Positions 8,532 to 17,885 of a DNA stretch of 64,000 nucleotides are shown here, piece by piece; position 1 is the first letter of the stretch, and each line of letters opens with the position of its first letter. The notes below the pieces were generated by a model. That model saw only the letters and a list, made by a program, of their open reading frames with translations, had not been told where the DNA came from and searched no databases. Origin of the DNA: Rhodocytophaga rosea (GTDB taxonomy: Bacteria; Bacteroidota; Bacteroidia; Cytophagales; 172606-1); the NCBI RefSeq assembly GCF_010119975.1, contig NZ_CP048222.1:6176501-6240500 (forward strand), read 5' to 3'. A program made the position numbers and the translations under genes.

Positions 8532-11500
8532 ATGTTCAGGGAGATTTTTCTATTTGAATTGAAATACCGGCTCAAAAGACCGGCTACCTATATTTACTTT
8601 CTCATTTTTTTTCTGCTTCCATTTGTTGCCCTGATCAGCGACTTTGTACAGATTGGTGGTGCTTCCGGTAAAATACTTAAGAATACGCCTTATAATATCA
8701 ATAATATTGTTATCATCCTGAGCATATTCGGAACAATTGTTTCTTCTGCCGTGATGAGTGTGCCGGTGTACCGCGATATTGAACACCAGATGCATACCTT
8801 TTATTATACCTTACCTATTCATAAAACTACCTACCTGGCCGGGCGGTTTGCCGGTTCGTTTGTGGTATTGCTATGTATCTTTTTCAGCGTCATTCTGGGC
8901 ATTTTTATAGGCAGCATCTGGCCCACTCAAGACCCTGAAGAAATAGCTCCCTTCCAGTTCAGAGCCTACTGGCAACCATTCATGCTGTTTATGTTACCAA
9001 ATCTGCTTTTTACCGGAGCAATATTTTTTTCCCTGGTAGCGCTCACCCGCACCATGATGGCTTCCTACCTGGGCAGTGTTATTTTCTTGGTGGCATATAT
9101 CCTTACCCTGGATTCACTCACTGAACTGGAAAACCAACGGCTAGGTAGTTTATTAGATCCTTTCGGGTATGCCGCCAGTAATTATTTTACCAGATACTGG
9201 ACTATTTTTGAAAAGAACAGTGCCTTTATTCCTTTTGACCCGTTAATTCTACTCAACCGTTTGATCTGGATTGGGGTGAGCCTTCTTTTATTAGGATTTA
9301 CTTTTTACCGGTTTAACTTTAATCTGCTCACTGGCGCTGCTGCTAAAAAATCTTCCCGAAAAGCAATGGCTGCCGAAAAAATAGAAAGCACCATACATTC
9401 TTATGAATTGCCCAGAGTCCAACGGATTTTCTCTTTTGGCTCCAATTTCCGGAAAATGCTTTCCCTTACCAGGCTGGAAATTAAGAATATCACCCGAGAT
9501 ATATATTTTATTGCCATTCTGGGAGCAGGGGTTATTTTTCTGGCGGTGGATGCCTGGTATAGCAACCAGTTGTATGGTACCTCTACCTATCCGGTAACAT
9601 ACATTGTCGTTGCCATTAAAGATTTCGATTTTGTGCTGTTTGCCATTGTAATTACGGTGTTTTATGCCGGAGAGCTGGTTTGGCGGGAACGGAGCCTGGG
9701 CTTTGCTTCTTTTGCAGATGCCTTTCCGGTACCCAACTGGCTTTCCTATACTTCTAAGCTAATCGCACTATACGCCATTTGCTTCATTCTGTGCCTTACC
9801 GTGATGCTGGTGGGCGTGTTGACCCAAACCCTGAAAGGCTATTTCCACTACGAACTGGATGTATATTTCAAAGAGCTATTTCTGATCACTTTCCCTTCTT
9901 ATTTGCTACTGGCTACATTCAGCTTTTTTATACAGGTGCTGGTAAATAATAAGTTTGCCGGACATTTAATTGTAGTGCTTGCCTTCATTTTTAATACCAT
10001 TGTACTCACGCAACTGGGATACAGCCACCACTTATACCGCTATGCCACCCGGCCAGGGTATACCTATTCGGATATGAACGGCTATGGACATTTTGTACAA
10101 CCCTTGTTCTGGTTTACGTTATACTGGGCTTTTTTTGCAGCCATGCTCGCTGTAACAGGAAACATGCTCTGGAAACGGGGAGTAGATTTATACCCGAAAT
10201 TCACCAAACAGGTAAAATCAACACTGGTTATTCTATTTATTGGGTTTGCAGCAACAGGCATGTATATTTATTACAATACCAATCTGCTCAATAATTACTA
10301 TAATCGCGATGCATTAAATGAGTTGCAGGGGGAATACGAAAAACTATACAAGAAATATGATCACTTGCCTCAGCCCAGAATTACCGATGTAAAAATAGCC
10401 ACAGATATTTACCCCGAAGAAAGAAAGGCTGTTATCAGAGGAGAGTATGTATTGTACAACAAAACGATTCATTTTATTGATTCCCTTCATATAAACCTGG
10501 GCATTGAAGCTGGCGTCAAGTCGAAAATTAATATTAAATCCATACTCATCAATCAGCGGCCTGGGCGTATTGTTCTGGATGATAAAAAGCTGGGCTATTA
10601 TATTTATAAATTAACCCGGCCTTTACAACCAGAAGATTCGCTTACATTCAGTTTCGACATGGAAATTGTGAGCAAAGGTTTCCGGGACGATGATGAAAAC
10701 AATAGTCTGGTAGCTAATGGTACTTTTTTTAATAGCAATTTGCTTCCCAGTATTGGCTATGACCAGCAGGCTGAACTCACCGATAATAAAGAGCGCAAGA
10801 AACTGAAATTGCCAGATAAAGAACGGATGGCAGATGTGAATGATAGCACAGCCAGACTTGACAATTACATTTCCAGGGATTCCGACTGGATAACTTTTGA
10901 GGCTACCGTAAGCACTTCTCCCGATCAGATTGCCATTGCTCCAGGGTATTTACAAAAAGAATGGCAAGCCAATGGCAGGCGGTACTTTCATTATAAAATG
11001 GATTCAAAAATTCTCAATTTTTATTCCTTTCTTTCCGCCGCTTACCAGGTTCGCAAAGACAAGTGGAACGAGGTAAACATTGAGATATATTACCAGAAAG
11101 GGCATGAATACAACCTGGACCGGATGGTAAAAGCGGTTAAGAATTCCCTGGATTATTTTACGAAAAACTTTAGCCCCTATCAGCACCGGCAGGTACGTAT
11201 TATTGAATTTCCCAGATATGCCTCCTTTGCCCAGGCTTTTCCCAATACCATTCCGTACTCCGAATCCATTGGGTTTATTGCCAAAGTAGATACTGAAAAC
11301 GAGAAAGATATTGACTATCCATTTTATGTAACGGCCCATGAAGTAGCGCATCAATGGTGGGCACATCAGGTGATAGGGGGAAATGTGCAGGGATCTACGG
11401 TGATGTCTGAAACGATGTCGCAATACTCGGCACTCATGGTGATGGAAAAAGAGTATGGCCGCAACCAGATGAAACGTTTCCTCAAATACGAACTAGACCG

Positions 11501-12119
11501 GTATTTACAAGGCCGTAGCAGCGAATCAGATAAAGAATTGCCACTATACCGGGTCGAAAATCAAGGCTATATTCATTACAACAAAGGCAGCCTGGTGATG
11601 TATGCGCTCAGAGATTATATCGGAGAAACTGTACTTAATCAGGCACTGGCTGCGTACATTAAAAAAACAGCCTTTCAGCAGCCTCCTTATACCAATTCCC
11701 TGGAATTTTTATCCTATATCCAGAAAGCCACTCCGGATTCTCTCCAGTATTTAATGAAAGACTTATTTAAGGAAATCACTTTGTATGAAAACCGGATCAC
11801 CAATGCCTCTTATACTTCAGCAGGAAATGGACAATTCAAAGTAAAGCTGCAATTGAATGCCAAAAAATTTATCGCCGATAGCCTGGGTTATGAGAAGGAA
11901 CAACCCTTGCAAGACTGGATAGAGATTGGCGTATTTGCACCAGAAACTGGTAAACAGCCTGTTAAACCTCTATATATGGGTAAACACCTGGTAAAAGCCG
12001 GAGATAATACCATTGAAATTCTGGTAAAACAGAAACCTGAAAAAGCAGGCATCGACCCTTACTTCAAACTGGTTGACCGCAATCCGGAAGATAATATCAT
12101 GCGTATCAGTGGAGATTAA
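8532..12119 (+). CDS. ABC-2 permease fused to M1 family aminopeptidase
   Basis: A 1195-residue fusion. The N-terminal half (about residues 1-590) holds two ABC-2 permease units: one from residue 1 to about 260, and a second starting near residue 305 (SLTRLEIKNITRDIYF). Each has about six membrane segments. A short linker leads to an M1 peptidase domain facing the other side of the membrane, with HEVAH at residues 936-940 and the Glu ligand in MSETMSQY at residue 960. With the upstream ATPase it forms a complete exporter with a built-in peptidase. This architecture recurs in Bacteroidota (established). Processing or export of peptides is the likely role (inference). The metal ligands are intact and the length is usual for the family. 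Confidence 0.92.
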   Translation: MFREIFLFELKYRLKRPATYIYFLIFFLLPFVALISDFVQIGGASGKILKNTPYNINNIVIILSIFGTIVSSAVMSVPVYRDIEHQMHTFYYTLPIHKTTYLAGRFAGSFVVLLCIFFSVILGIFIGSIWPTQDPEEIAPFQFRAYWQPFMLFMLPNLLFTGAIFFSLVALTRTMMASYLGSVIFLVAYILTLDSLTELENQRLGSLLDPFGYAASNYFTRYWTIFEKNSAFIPFDPLILLNRLIWIGVSLLLLGFTFYRFNFNLLTGAAAKKSSRKAMAAEKIESTIHSYELPRVQRIFSFGSNFRKMLSLTRLEIKNITRDIYFIAILGAGVIFLAVDAWYSNQLYGTSTYPVTYIVVAIKDFDFVLFAIVITVFYAGELVWRERSLGFASFADAFPVPNWLSYTSKLIALYAICFILCLTVMLVGVLTQTLKGYFHYELDVYFKELFLITFPSYLLLATFSFFIQVLVNNKFAGHLIVVLAFIFNTIVLTQLGYSHHLYRYATRPGYTYSDMNGYGHFVQPLFWFTLYWAFFAAMLAVTGNMLWKRGVDLYPKFTKQVKSTLVILFIGFAATGMYIYYNTNLLNNYYNRDALNELQGEYEKLYKKYDHLPQPRITDVKIATDIYPEERKAVIRGEYVLYNKTIHFIDSLHINLGIEAGVKSKINIKSILINQRPGRIVLDDKKLGYYIYKLTRPLQPEDSLTFSFDMEIVSKGFRDDDENNSLVANGTFFNSNLLPSIGYDQQAELTDNKERKKLKLPDKERMADVNDSTARLDNYISRDSDWITFEATVSTSPDQIAIAPGYLQKEWQANGRRYFHYKMDSKILNFYSFLSAAYQVRKDKWNEVNIEIYYQKGHEYNLDRMVKAVKNSLDYFTKNFSPYQHRQVRIIEFPRYASFAQAFPNTIPYSESIGFIAKVDTENEKDIDYPFYVTAHEVAHQWWAHQVIGGNVQGSTVMSETMSQYSALMVMEKEYGRNQMKRFLKYELDRYLQGRSSESDKELPLYRVENQGYIHYNKGSLVMYALRDYIGETVLNQALAAYIKKTAFQQPPYTNSLEFLSYIQKATPDSLQYLMKDLFKEITLYENRITNASYTSAGNGQFKVKLQLNAKKFIADSLGYEKEQPLQDWIEIGVFAPETGKQPVKPLYMGKHLVKAGDNTIEILVKQKPEKAGIDPYFKLVDRNPEDNIMRISGD

Positions 12120-12606
12120 TATCTGTGATATAAGCAATTGAGCATATTCTATTAATTGCTCATGTATTGATTTTCCTGGTTGATCTTACAAATTCCCTAA
12201 CTGAATCTCCATTTTGGCTGTACCAGACAGAATATTCTATCCTATTCTTTTATAAGTACTTGCACATCTATTTATTTTCCCCTCACTAATAAAATCCTGG
12301 ATGTAGGTTTTATGTATCGGTTCCTGATTTTAATACGTTGCTTGCCTTCTGGTTTATATTCTGTAAGACTTTGTTGTTTGATTGTGAGCACAATAAGTGT
12401 AAATAATTGGCAGTTGAATATGCTTTTATATAACCAGGTTTCCAGTTTGCTGATTTCTATCTACCCAAATCGAATTCTTTTACCTATAACCTGTGAAAGG
12501 TAAGATATTACATAAAATAACTACTCTCTGTTTTAATAGCTATTCCGAGATTTACAGCCATAAGCATATTTGATTTCCAGCTAATTTTTTCAACCTGCAA
12601 TAAATT
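12120..12606. other. intergenic region with no convincing gene
   Basis: A gap of 487 bases between the exporter fusion gene and the membrane GAF/PAS sensor gene. The only open frame of note (12312-12503) encodes a cysteine- and leucine-rich 63-residue peptide without any sign of selection. A weak inverted repeat (AGCAATT...AATTGCT, about 12133-12160) lies just after the upstream stop but lacks a T-run, so I do not call it a terminator. The region probably carries the sensor gene's promoter. Confidence 0.4.
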
Positions 12607-14547
12607 ATGGGTAACGTTTTTACCTTATCGTTTTATTTTGACTTGGGCGTAGCAACAGCGACATCAAGATATACCCAGGAAAAAATTCGCTCAGCCAACC
12701 GCTTGGCTTTGACGATCAGTAGTATCTGTCTGCTTTGCGGCATATTTGCTTGTATCAGTTCAAGCAAACTGGGTGTTCTGCTAATGTGTGTGTCAGTTAT
12801 ATATGCTTCTTTACCATTGCTGCATTTACTGGGCGTAAGTACCCTTATGCGTTTATGTAGTGCGGTTGTTTTACCTCTGACAATATATGTAGTACATTCT
12901 TCCATAGCTACTTCTGTACAGATGCCACTTCCCGGATTCACCCTCATTCAATTAGCAGCCCTGCCTTTTCCCTGGATCTTATTCAGCTATAAAGAAAAAA
13001 GTAAACTATTGCCGGTGGTAGTAATGGTGGTATCCCTGCTTTTTCTGGCGCAACAGCCAGTAAATATACTCGGAATCAGCATGGACAAAAGCCTGCTGCT
13101 TAGTGCAGGATTCAATTATTTTACATATGGAGTAGCAATAGTATTGTTATGTACAGGGTTGTTTATGCTACAGCGGGAGAATCTGATTTTTCAGGCACAA
13201 AGCCAGCAAATGGCTTCAAGCATGCAAGGCCAGGAGGCAGCTTTCAAGGAAACCCAGGATAAACTCAATACTTATATAACAGAAATTGAGCAATCGCAGC
13301 AAGCCAATCAACAACGGCAATGGGCTTCAGATGGTATTGCCTTATTCGCTGAAATTTTACGCCGCCAGGATACTACTGACTTATACGATACGCTTATTGG
13401 CCAGTTAGTAAAATACCTGAAAGCAAACCAGGGTGGTTTGTTCCTGATAAAAGAAGAAGAGGGAAATAGTTTTCTGGAATTAAAAGCCTGCTATGCCTAT
13501 GACCGTAAAAAGTATCATAAAAAACAGATACAAATCGGTGAAGGATTACTTGGGCAATGTATGCTTGAGCAGGATATTATTCATCTGACAGAAATTCCCA
13601 ATGATTATATCAACATTACTTCGGGTTTAGGTAAAGCCAATCCCACTACTATTCTGATTCTGCCGCTCAAATCGAATGAGAGTATGGAAGGGATAATTGA
13701 ACTGGCTTCGTTCCGCATTTTTGAGTCTTTTGAAATAGAATTTCTGGAGAAATTATGTGAAAGTATTGCTTCTTCGGTGGGTAGTGTAAAAATTCACCAG
13801 CGTACCAGGGAACTACTCGACCAGTTCCAGATGCAATCTGAAGAGATGCACGCCCAGAAAGAAGAAATGCGCCAGAATATTGAGGAACTCGAAGCTACTC
13901 AGGAAGAAATGCGCCGGATACAGGAACGCCTGCAACGTAAGGATGAAGAAAGCCAGCAAATGGTAGCAGAACTCACTGGCATCCGCAATGAACTGGAAAC
14001 ACAACTGACAGAAAAGTTGAGCGAAGCTGAAGGGCAGAAGGCACGCATGGAAGTGTTTCTCAAAACAGCTACTGATGCCATTCTTTTTATGGACGACCAG
14101 GCTTGTATAACGGCCTGCAATGCCGCTACTGAAACGATGTTCAGCTACAAAGCCGTGGACCTGACCGGCAAAAGTATCGCCCAGTTACTGCAATTACCAG
14201 CCGAAGCCAACCTGATACAACACTTGCAGGAAAATATCAAAACCAAACGTTCCAACTGGATAGAATATAATGGAAAAAATAAAATGTATGGCTCCATTAT
14301 TCCGGTAGAACTTTGCCTCACAGAAGGACAGGTAAATGAAGAAACCATTTTTGTAATGATGATCCGGGATATTTCCAAACGCAAAAAGACAGACAACGAA
14401 GCGCAAAAAACCATTGGGAAATTCCAGGAACTGCAGAAAGCCATGCAGGAATCCCTGCAAAAAATGAATGCCCTTAAAGTGCAACTGAAAGAGAAAGAAG
14501 ATTTGCTGGCATTGAAAGAAGAAGAAATCAAAACCCTGAAAAATTAA
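12607..14547 (+). CDS. membrane GAF-PAS sensor protein without an output domain
   Basis: A 646-residue protein. The first 190 residues contain about five or six membrane segments (for example LTISSICLLCGIFACI and AIVLLCTGLFML). A coiled coil (about 195-240), a GAF domain (about 250-400), a long Glu/Gln-rich coiled coil (about 400-470), a PAS domain (about 480-600, with RDISKRKK at its end) and a final coiled coil (605-646) follow. It lacks any histidine kinase, cyclase, phosphatase or methyl-accepting signature. It may pass a signal by protein contact through its coiled coils, or regulate a separately encoded kinase (inference). The YceI gene follows after 26 bases in the same direction and could be co-transcribed. 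Confidence 0.8.
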   Translation: MGNVFTLSFYFDLGVATATSRYTQEKIRSANRLALTISSICLLCGIFACISSSKLGVLLMCVSVIYASLPLLHLLGVSTLMRLCSAVVLPLTIYVVHSSIATSVQMPLPGFTLIQLAALPFPWILFSYKEKSKLLPVVVMVVSLLFLAQQPVNILGISMDKSLLLSAGFNYFTYGVAIVLLCTGLFMLQRENLIFQAQSQQMASSMQGQEAAFKETQDKLNTYITEIEQSQQANQQRQWASDGIALFAEILRRQDTTDLYDTLIGQLVKYLKANQGGLFLIKEEEGNSFLELKACYAYDRKKYHKKQIQIGEGLLGQCMLEQDIIHLTEIPNDYINITSGLGKANPTTILILPLKSNESMEGIIELASFRIFESFEIEFLEKLCESIASSVGSVKIHQRTRELLDQFQMQSEEMHAQKEEMRQNIEELEATQEEMRRIQERLQRKDEESQQMVAELTGIRNELETQLTEKLSEAEGQKARMEVFLKTATDAILFMDDQACITACNAATETMFSYKAVDLTGKSIAQLLQLPAEANLIQHLQENIKTKRSNWIEYNGKNKMYGSIIPVELCLTEGQVNEETIFVMMIRDISKRKKTDNEAQKTIGKFQELQKAMQESLQKMNALKVQLKEKEDLLALKEEEIKTLKN

Positions 14548-14573
14548 TCTTTTACTAAACAATAAATCAAGTT

Positions 14574-15128
14574 ATGGAACAATTAACACTGCTTGCTAAA
14601 AAATGGAAGATTGACGCCAATCACTCTGATATTACTTTTAAAGTAAAACATCTGGGGCTGGCTACCATTCGTGGTACTTTCTCTGAATATGAAGGAATCG
14701 TTACTCTGGAAGAGAAGGGTGGATTTCAGAATGCCAGAGTGGAAGTTACGATTCAGGCTGAAAGTATTACTACCGGTAATACCATGCGGGATAATCACCT
14801 GAAAACAGATGAATTTTTCGGATGTTATGCCTGGCCTACTATCACATTTGAAGGCAGTTCATTTACAAAGAAAAATGAAGCAGAGTATGAACTGAAAGGA
14901 ATGCTCACGATGAAAGGGATTGCTAAAGAAATAACAATTGCAGCGTTGTTTGAAGGGATGCGAAAAGATCTGTGGGGAAATGAGGTAGTTGTTTTCAGTG
15001 TAAAAGGCAGCATCAACCGCTTCGATTTTGATATTAAATGGAATGAGTTGTTAGATGGAAATATTCCGGCCATCGGCAAAATGATCGACTTCGACATGAA
15101 CATCGAACTGTTGCAGGAACACGAATAA
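14574..15128 (+). CDS. YceI family lipid-binding-like protein
   Basis: A 184-residue YceI-family protein. The family folds as a lipocalin-like beta barrel that binds polyisoprenoids or similar amphiphiles. Typical text is present: KWKIDANHSDITFKVKHLGL at the N-terminus, GTFSEYEG, and LKTDEFFGCYAWPTITFEG in the middle. Many family members are periplasmic, but no signal peptide is visible here, so this one is probably cytoplasmic, as in several Bacteroidota paralogues. It lies 26 bases after the membrane GAF/PAS sensor gene and is followed by a terminator, so the two may form one transcript. Confidence 0.9.
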   Translation: MEQLTLLAKKWKIDANHSDITFKVKHLGLATIRGTFSEYEGIVTLEEKGGFQNARVEVTIQAESITTGNTMRDNHLKTDEFFGCYAWPTITFEGSSFTKKNEAEYELKGMLTMKGIAKEITIAALFEGMRKDLWGNEVVVFSVKGSINRFDFDIKWNELLDGNIPAIGKMIDFDMNIELLQEHE

Positions 15129-15153
15129 TTCTTACTATAAATACTGGTTTATC

Positions 15154-15183
15154 AAAAGGCTGCTTTACAAAGCAGCCTTTTTT
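15154..15183 (+). terminator. Rho-independent terminator after yceI-like gene
   Basis: GGCTGC and GCAGCC form the core stem, extended by flanking A and T runs, 25 bases after the stop codon and ending in TTTTTT. The stem is nearly the same as the terminator at 17644-17674. Confidence 0.85.
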
Positions 15184-15651
15184 CTTGTCAATAAAAATGT
15201 GTATAAAATTTATAAATAGCGGATTTACAGGCCATTAATTGTATGCACAGTTAGTAGTTCTTGGATAATAGAATGTAGCATAGTTCTTTAAACAGCATTA
15301 TTTATATTATTAGATCTATTAAAATCCTGCTTGTTATTACATTTTTTACTTCGCAGATTGTCAGACAATTGAATCTTTTTTTAGCTATTTGCTGTACGGC
15401 ACTCCGTTTATGTGCATCATTCCCATCAAATACAAACAAATAAGCAAACTTGCTTACATAAGTAATAATCGTCTGAAAATCAAGAGATGATATCCTGTTA
15501 ACCCGCTTACTTTTAAACATTTCCGCACACATTTTATTTGTCGTATACTTTTGGTTATTCCCGTTTGTGAACAGAATCCAGCTGTTTGTCAAGGTTTTCC
15601 AATGGTAAATGATAAGAAGCCAGTTTCAAACATTTTACTAAATACTTATTT
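15184..15651. other. intergenic region with no supported gene
   Basis: About 470 bases between the YceI terminator and the next exported-protein gene. One minus-strand frame (15302-15592, 96 codons) is open. It has no recognisable motif, signal peptide or neighbour relationship, and its Lys/Ile/Asn-rich text fits translated AT-rich spacer. Nothing else stands out. Confidence 0.4.
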
Positions 15652-17520
15652 ATGAAAAAAGTAATTTTATCTGCTTTTGCCTGTTGCCTGTATCTTTTTA
15701 GCCATGGACAGGTGGCCATCATGGAAAAAGATCATGAAATTTCCCGTAAATCTAACAAAGGTTACCTGGGGGCTGTTCAAGAAACGTCCAATGGCCAGTT
15801 TGATATGATTTACATTCTTCCCTCTTCCAAACGAAAAATCAAAACAGAAATTTATCATTTTGATAAAGATGCTAACCAGATTGGCGTTGATCGGACGGAA
15901 GAAGACGTTGAACTTGCCCGTAAAAGATGGAAATGGTTCACGTTTAAAGGTGATTTTTTTATGACCAATAATGTTTCTGCTTCCACCAATTATACCGGCG
16001 ACCTGGTTTTTCGCCGCAAACGTATCACTGCCAAGTGGAACTGGTGGACAGGCCAGTATGAGAGAGATGTGGATATGCTGGATAAACTTAAACCCCGTAC
16101 AGAAAGCGGGCGCAAATACAAATTTACCGGTGGTGCCTATGAAGTAGAACGCGACAGCACTATTCTGGTATTGGCTACTGACTTACAGGCTTCTATGGAC
16201 AATAATAAAACTGTTTTTGATCTGTTGAAAGCAGATAATCAGTTAAATATTAAAGTCATGCAACGCATTGAATTTCCTTATTCTGTTCAGCTGGTGTATG
16301 CACAACCTCTTACCGATGAACAAAGTGAGAATATTCCCAACGATGACTTACCCCGCGACTGGGCATTGGTATATGCGCCGGTAGACCTGGGTGGAAAATG
16401 GGCCAAATCCAAGGATACCCGCACTTTTGAATACCTGCGGATTACTCCTGAAGGCAATATAAAAGAACGCTTTACATTTCAGGCTCCCTATTCCGGATGG
16501 CGTATTCTGGATGCCTATGAAAAAGACAATGCCGTATTACTTTATGGCCTTGGCACAGGAAAAGCTGATAAATACCTCAATAAATCTATTACATCTGCTC
16601 TGATTGCTACTACCAGCAACGATGCCACTGAACAGGCCGAAGCTACTAAATCTGCTGGTGGTATGCTGGGAGGTTTTAAAACAGTGGCTAATATGGCTTC
16701 TGGTCAGAATGAAGTTGGGGTTACCCAGGATAAGATTGACGAGCAGCTTGACCTGCTTACCTATAATTCGTTTGTAATGGCGAAACTACAGAATGGAGGA
16801 GCTATTATGAGCAAGGTAACTTCTATAGACGAGATGAACGAAAAAGCTACTTGTCCTCCGGATATGAAACGCCCTTCCAAATTCGATGGCAAAATGTTTA
16901 AAGTTTCGGGAGTAGATTTTCTGAGCGACAACAGCCTGATCATGAGCCTTCAGGATTTTAAGAAGAATAAATCCGGCGGACATCAGAATAAGTTGATGGG
17001 TACAATTATGGGGTATTCTGCTTCTCAAAGTGCCTCAGCCAGCCAGTATTTATTTAAAGATGTGTTTTTGCTGCACTTTAATAAAGAGGGTGACCTGGTG
17101 AAAAATTATACAGTCACTATTGACCAGAAGAATAAGAAAGGATTCTTTAATAACTCTCCCCTCACGGCTGATATGTTCCCGGCCAAGAGTTATGTATATG
17201 AAAGTCCCGATAAGAAAAAACTTACCTGGGTGATGCATATGGTAAAGGCAATTGATAAAAGCAGCAGTTCAGACTTCAATCCTTTTAATGGCCGCAGCAG
17301 CACTACTACTTATTTTAGTCCTTTATTCTCAATTGAGTACGGTAGCATTGATCTGGAGAAAAATAAAGCAAGTGATTTTAAAACACTGGGCGAAGATGAG
17401 AAGCGCAAATTTTATCTCTATCCACGCAATAATATGATGTCTACAACAGAGCATCTGTATTTCTTTAGCGAAACTACCAAGGGTGATAAAATGCTGATTT
17501 CCAGATTTAACCGCGAGTAA
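15652..17520 (+). CDS. hypothetical exported protein
   Basis: A 622-residue protein I do not recognise. It has a signal peptide (MKKVILSAFACCLYLFSHGQ), probably cleaved after the Gly-Gln. The remainder looks beta-rich, with recurring short strands ending in aromatic residues and several 'D..NSLIMS' or 'KDNAVLLYG' like segments reminiscent of propeller blades. A Ser/Gly-rich stretch sits near the middle (SAGGMLGGF, about residue 341). No catalytic motif, lipobox or T9SS sorting tail is seen, so the likely home is the periplasm. It is a single-gene unit closed by its own terminator at 17644. Function unknown. Confidence 0.75.
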   Translation: MKKVILSAFACCLYLFSHGQVAIMEKDHEISRKSNKGYLGAVQETSNGQFDMIYILPSSKRKIKTEIYHFDKDANQIGVDRTEEDVELARKRWKWFTFKGDFFMTNNVSASTNYTGDLVFRRKRITAKWNWWTGQYERDVDMLDKLKPRTESGRKYKFTGGAYEVERDSTILVLATDLQASMDNNKTVFDLLKADNQLNIKVMQRIEFPYSVQLVYAQPLTDEQSENIPNDDLPRDWALVYAPVDLGGKWAKSKDTRTFEYLRITPEGNIKERFTFQAPYSGWRILDAYEKDNAVLLYGLGTGKADKYLNKSITSALIATTSNDATEQAEATKSAGGMLGGFKTVANMASGQNEVGVTQDKIDEQLDLLTYNSFVMAKLQNGGAIMSKVTSIDEMNEKATCPPDMKRPSKFDGKMFKVSGVDFLSDNSLIMSLQDFKKNKSGGHQNKLMGTIMGYSASQSASASQYLFKDVFLLHFNKEGDLVKNYTVTIDQKNKKGFFNNSPLTADMFPAKSYVYESPDKKKLTWVMHMVKAIDKSSSSDFNPFNGRSSTTTYFSPLFSIEYGSIDLEKNKASDFKTLGEDEKRKFYLYPRNNMMSTTEHLYFFSETTKGDKMLISRFNRE

Positions 17521-17643
17521 TAATTTACTAAACTATAAGCAGTTTTCTGAACTATGAGAGGTTATATGTATATTATTAAACCATATGATTGATAATATTT
17601 TCAGAAGATTTTCCGGATAAATTGAATACTACTCAAATTTTAC

Positions 17644-17674
17644 AAAAGGCTGCTTTCAAGCAGCTTTTTGTTTT
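17644..17674 (+). terminator. Rho-independent terminator after the hypothetical exported protein gene
   Basis: GCTGCTT pairs with AAGCAGC across a TC loop, extended by a G-T pair and A/T runs, then TTTTT. It sits about 125 bases after the stop codon, in the space between two convergent genes. Confidence 0.7.
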
Positions 17675-17732
17675 ATAGCCTAATGGTATGGATACAAATT
17701 TACCAGCCTCAAATGATGAAATCCCTTAGATA

Positions 17733-17885
17733 TTATAACTGACAAAATAATTTCACTTGTTCCATCCAGTTTTCTCCTGATAGCAGAAGCATCATACCTT
17801 GCGGTGTAATTAAGATTTTTGATGGATACGCGGTAATAGAAAAATTTTTCTCAATACTTTCGTCAGCCATAGCTACCGGAAAGTT
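17733..17885 (-). pseudogene. orphaned C-terminus of the TlpA-type thioredoxin gene
   Basis: Reading on in the same frame past the TAA at 17886-17888 gives 50 more codons, ending at a second TAA at 17733-17735. The text begins NFPVAMADESIEKNFSI and continues with the motif AYPSK, the cis-Pro loop of thioredoxin folds, then ILITPQG. This is exactly what a TlpA-like domain should contain after its first half, so the stretch is the severed end of the upstream gene rather than an independent gene. It has no start codon at its head. Confidence 0.85.

Noticed and set aside
12312-12503. 63-codon plus-strand frame in the spacer before the membrane sensor gene
   Set aside because: Short, no motif, and Cys/Leu/Ser-rich text typical of translated AT-rich spacer. 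No neighbour or start context supports it.
15302-15592. 96-codon minus-strand frame between the YceI gene and the next exported-protein gene
   Set aside because: No recognisable domain, signal peptide or conserved-looking pattern. Left as part of the spacer; a database search could revive it.
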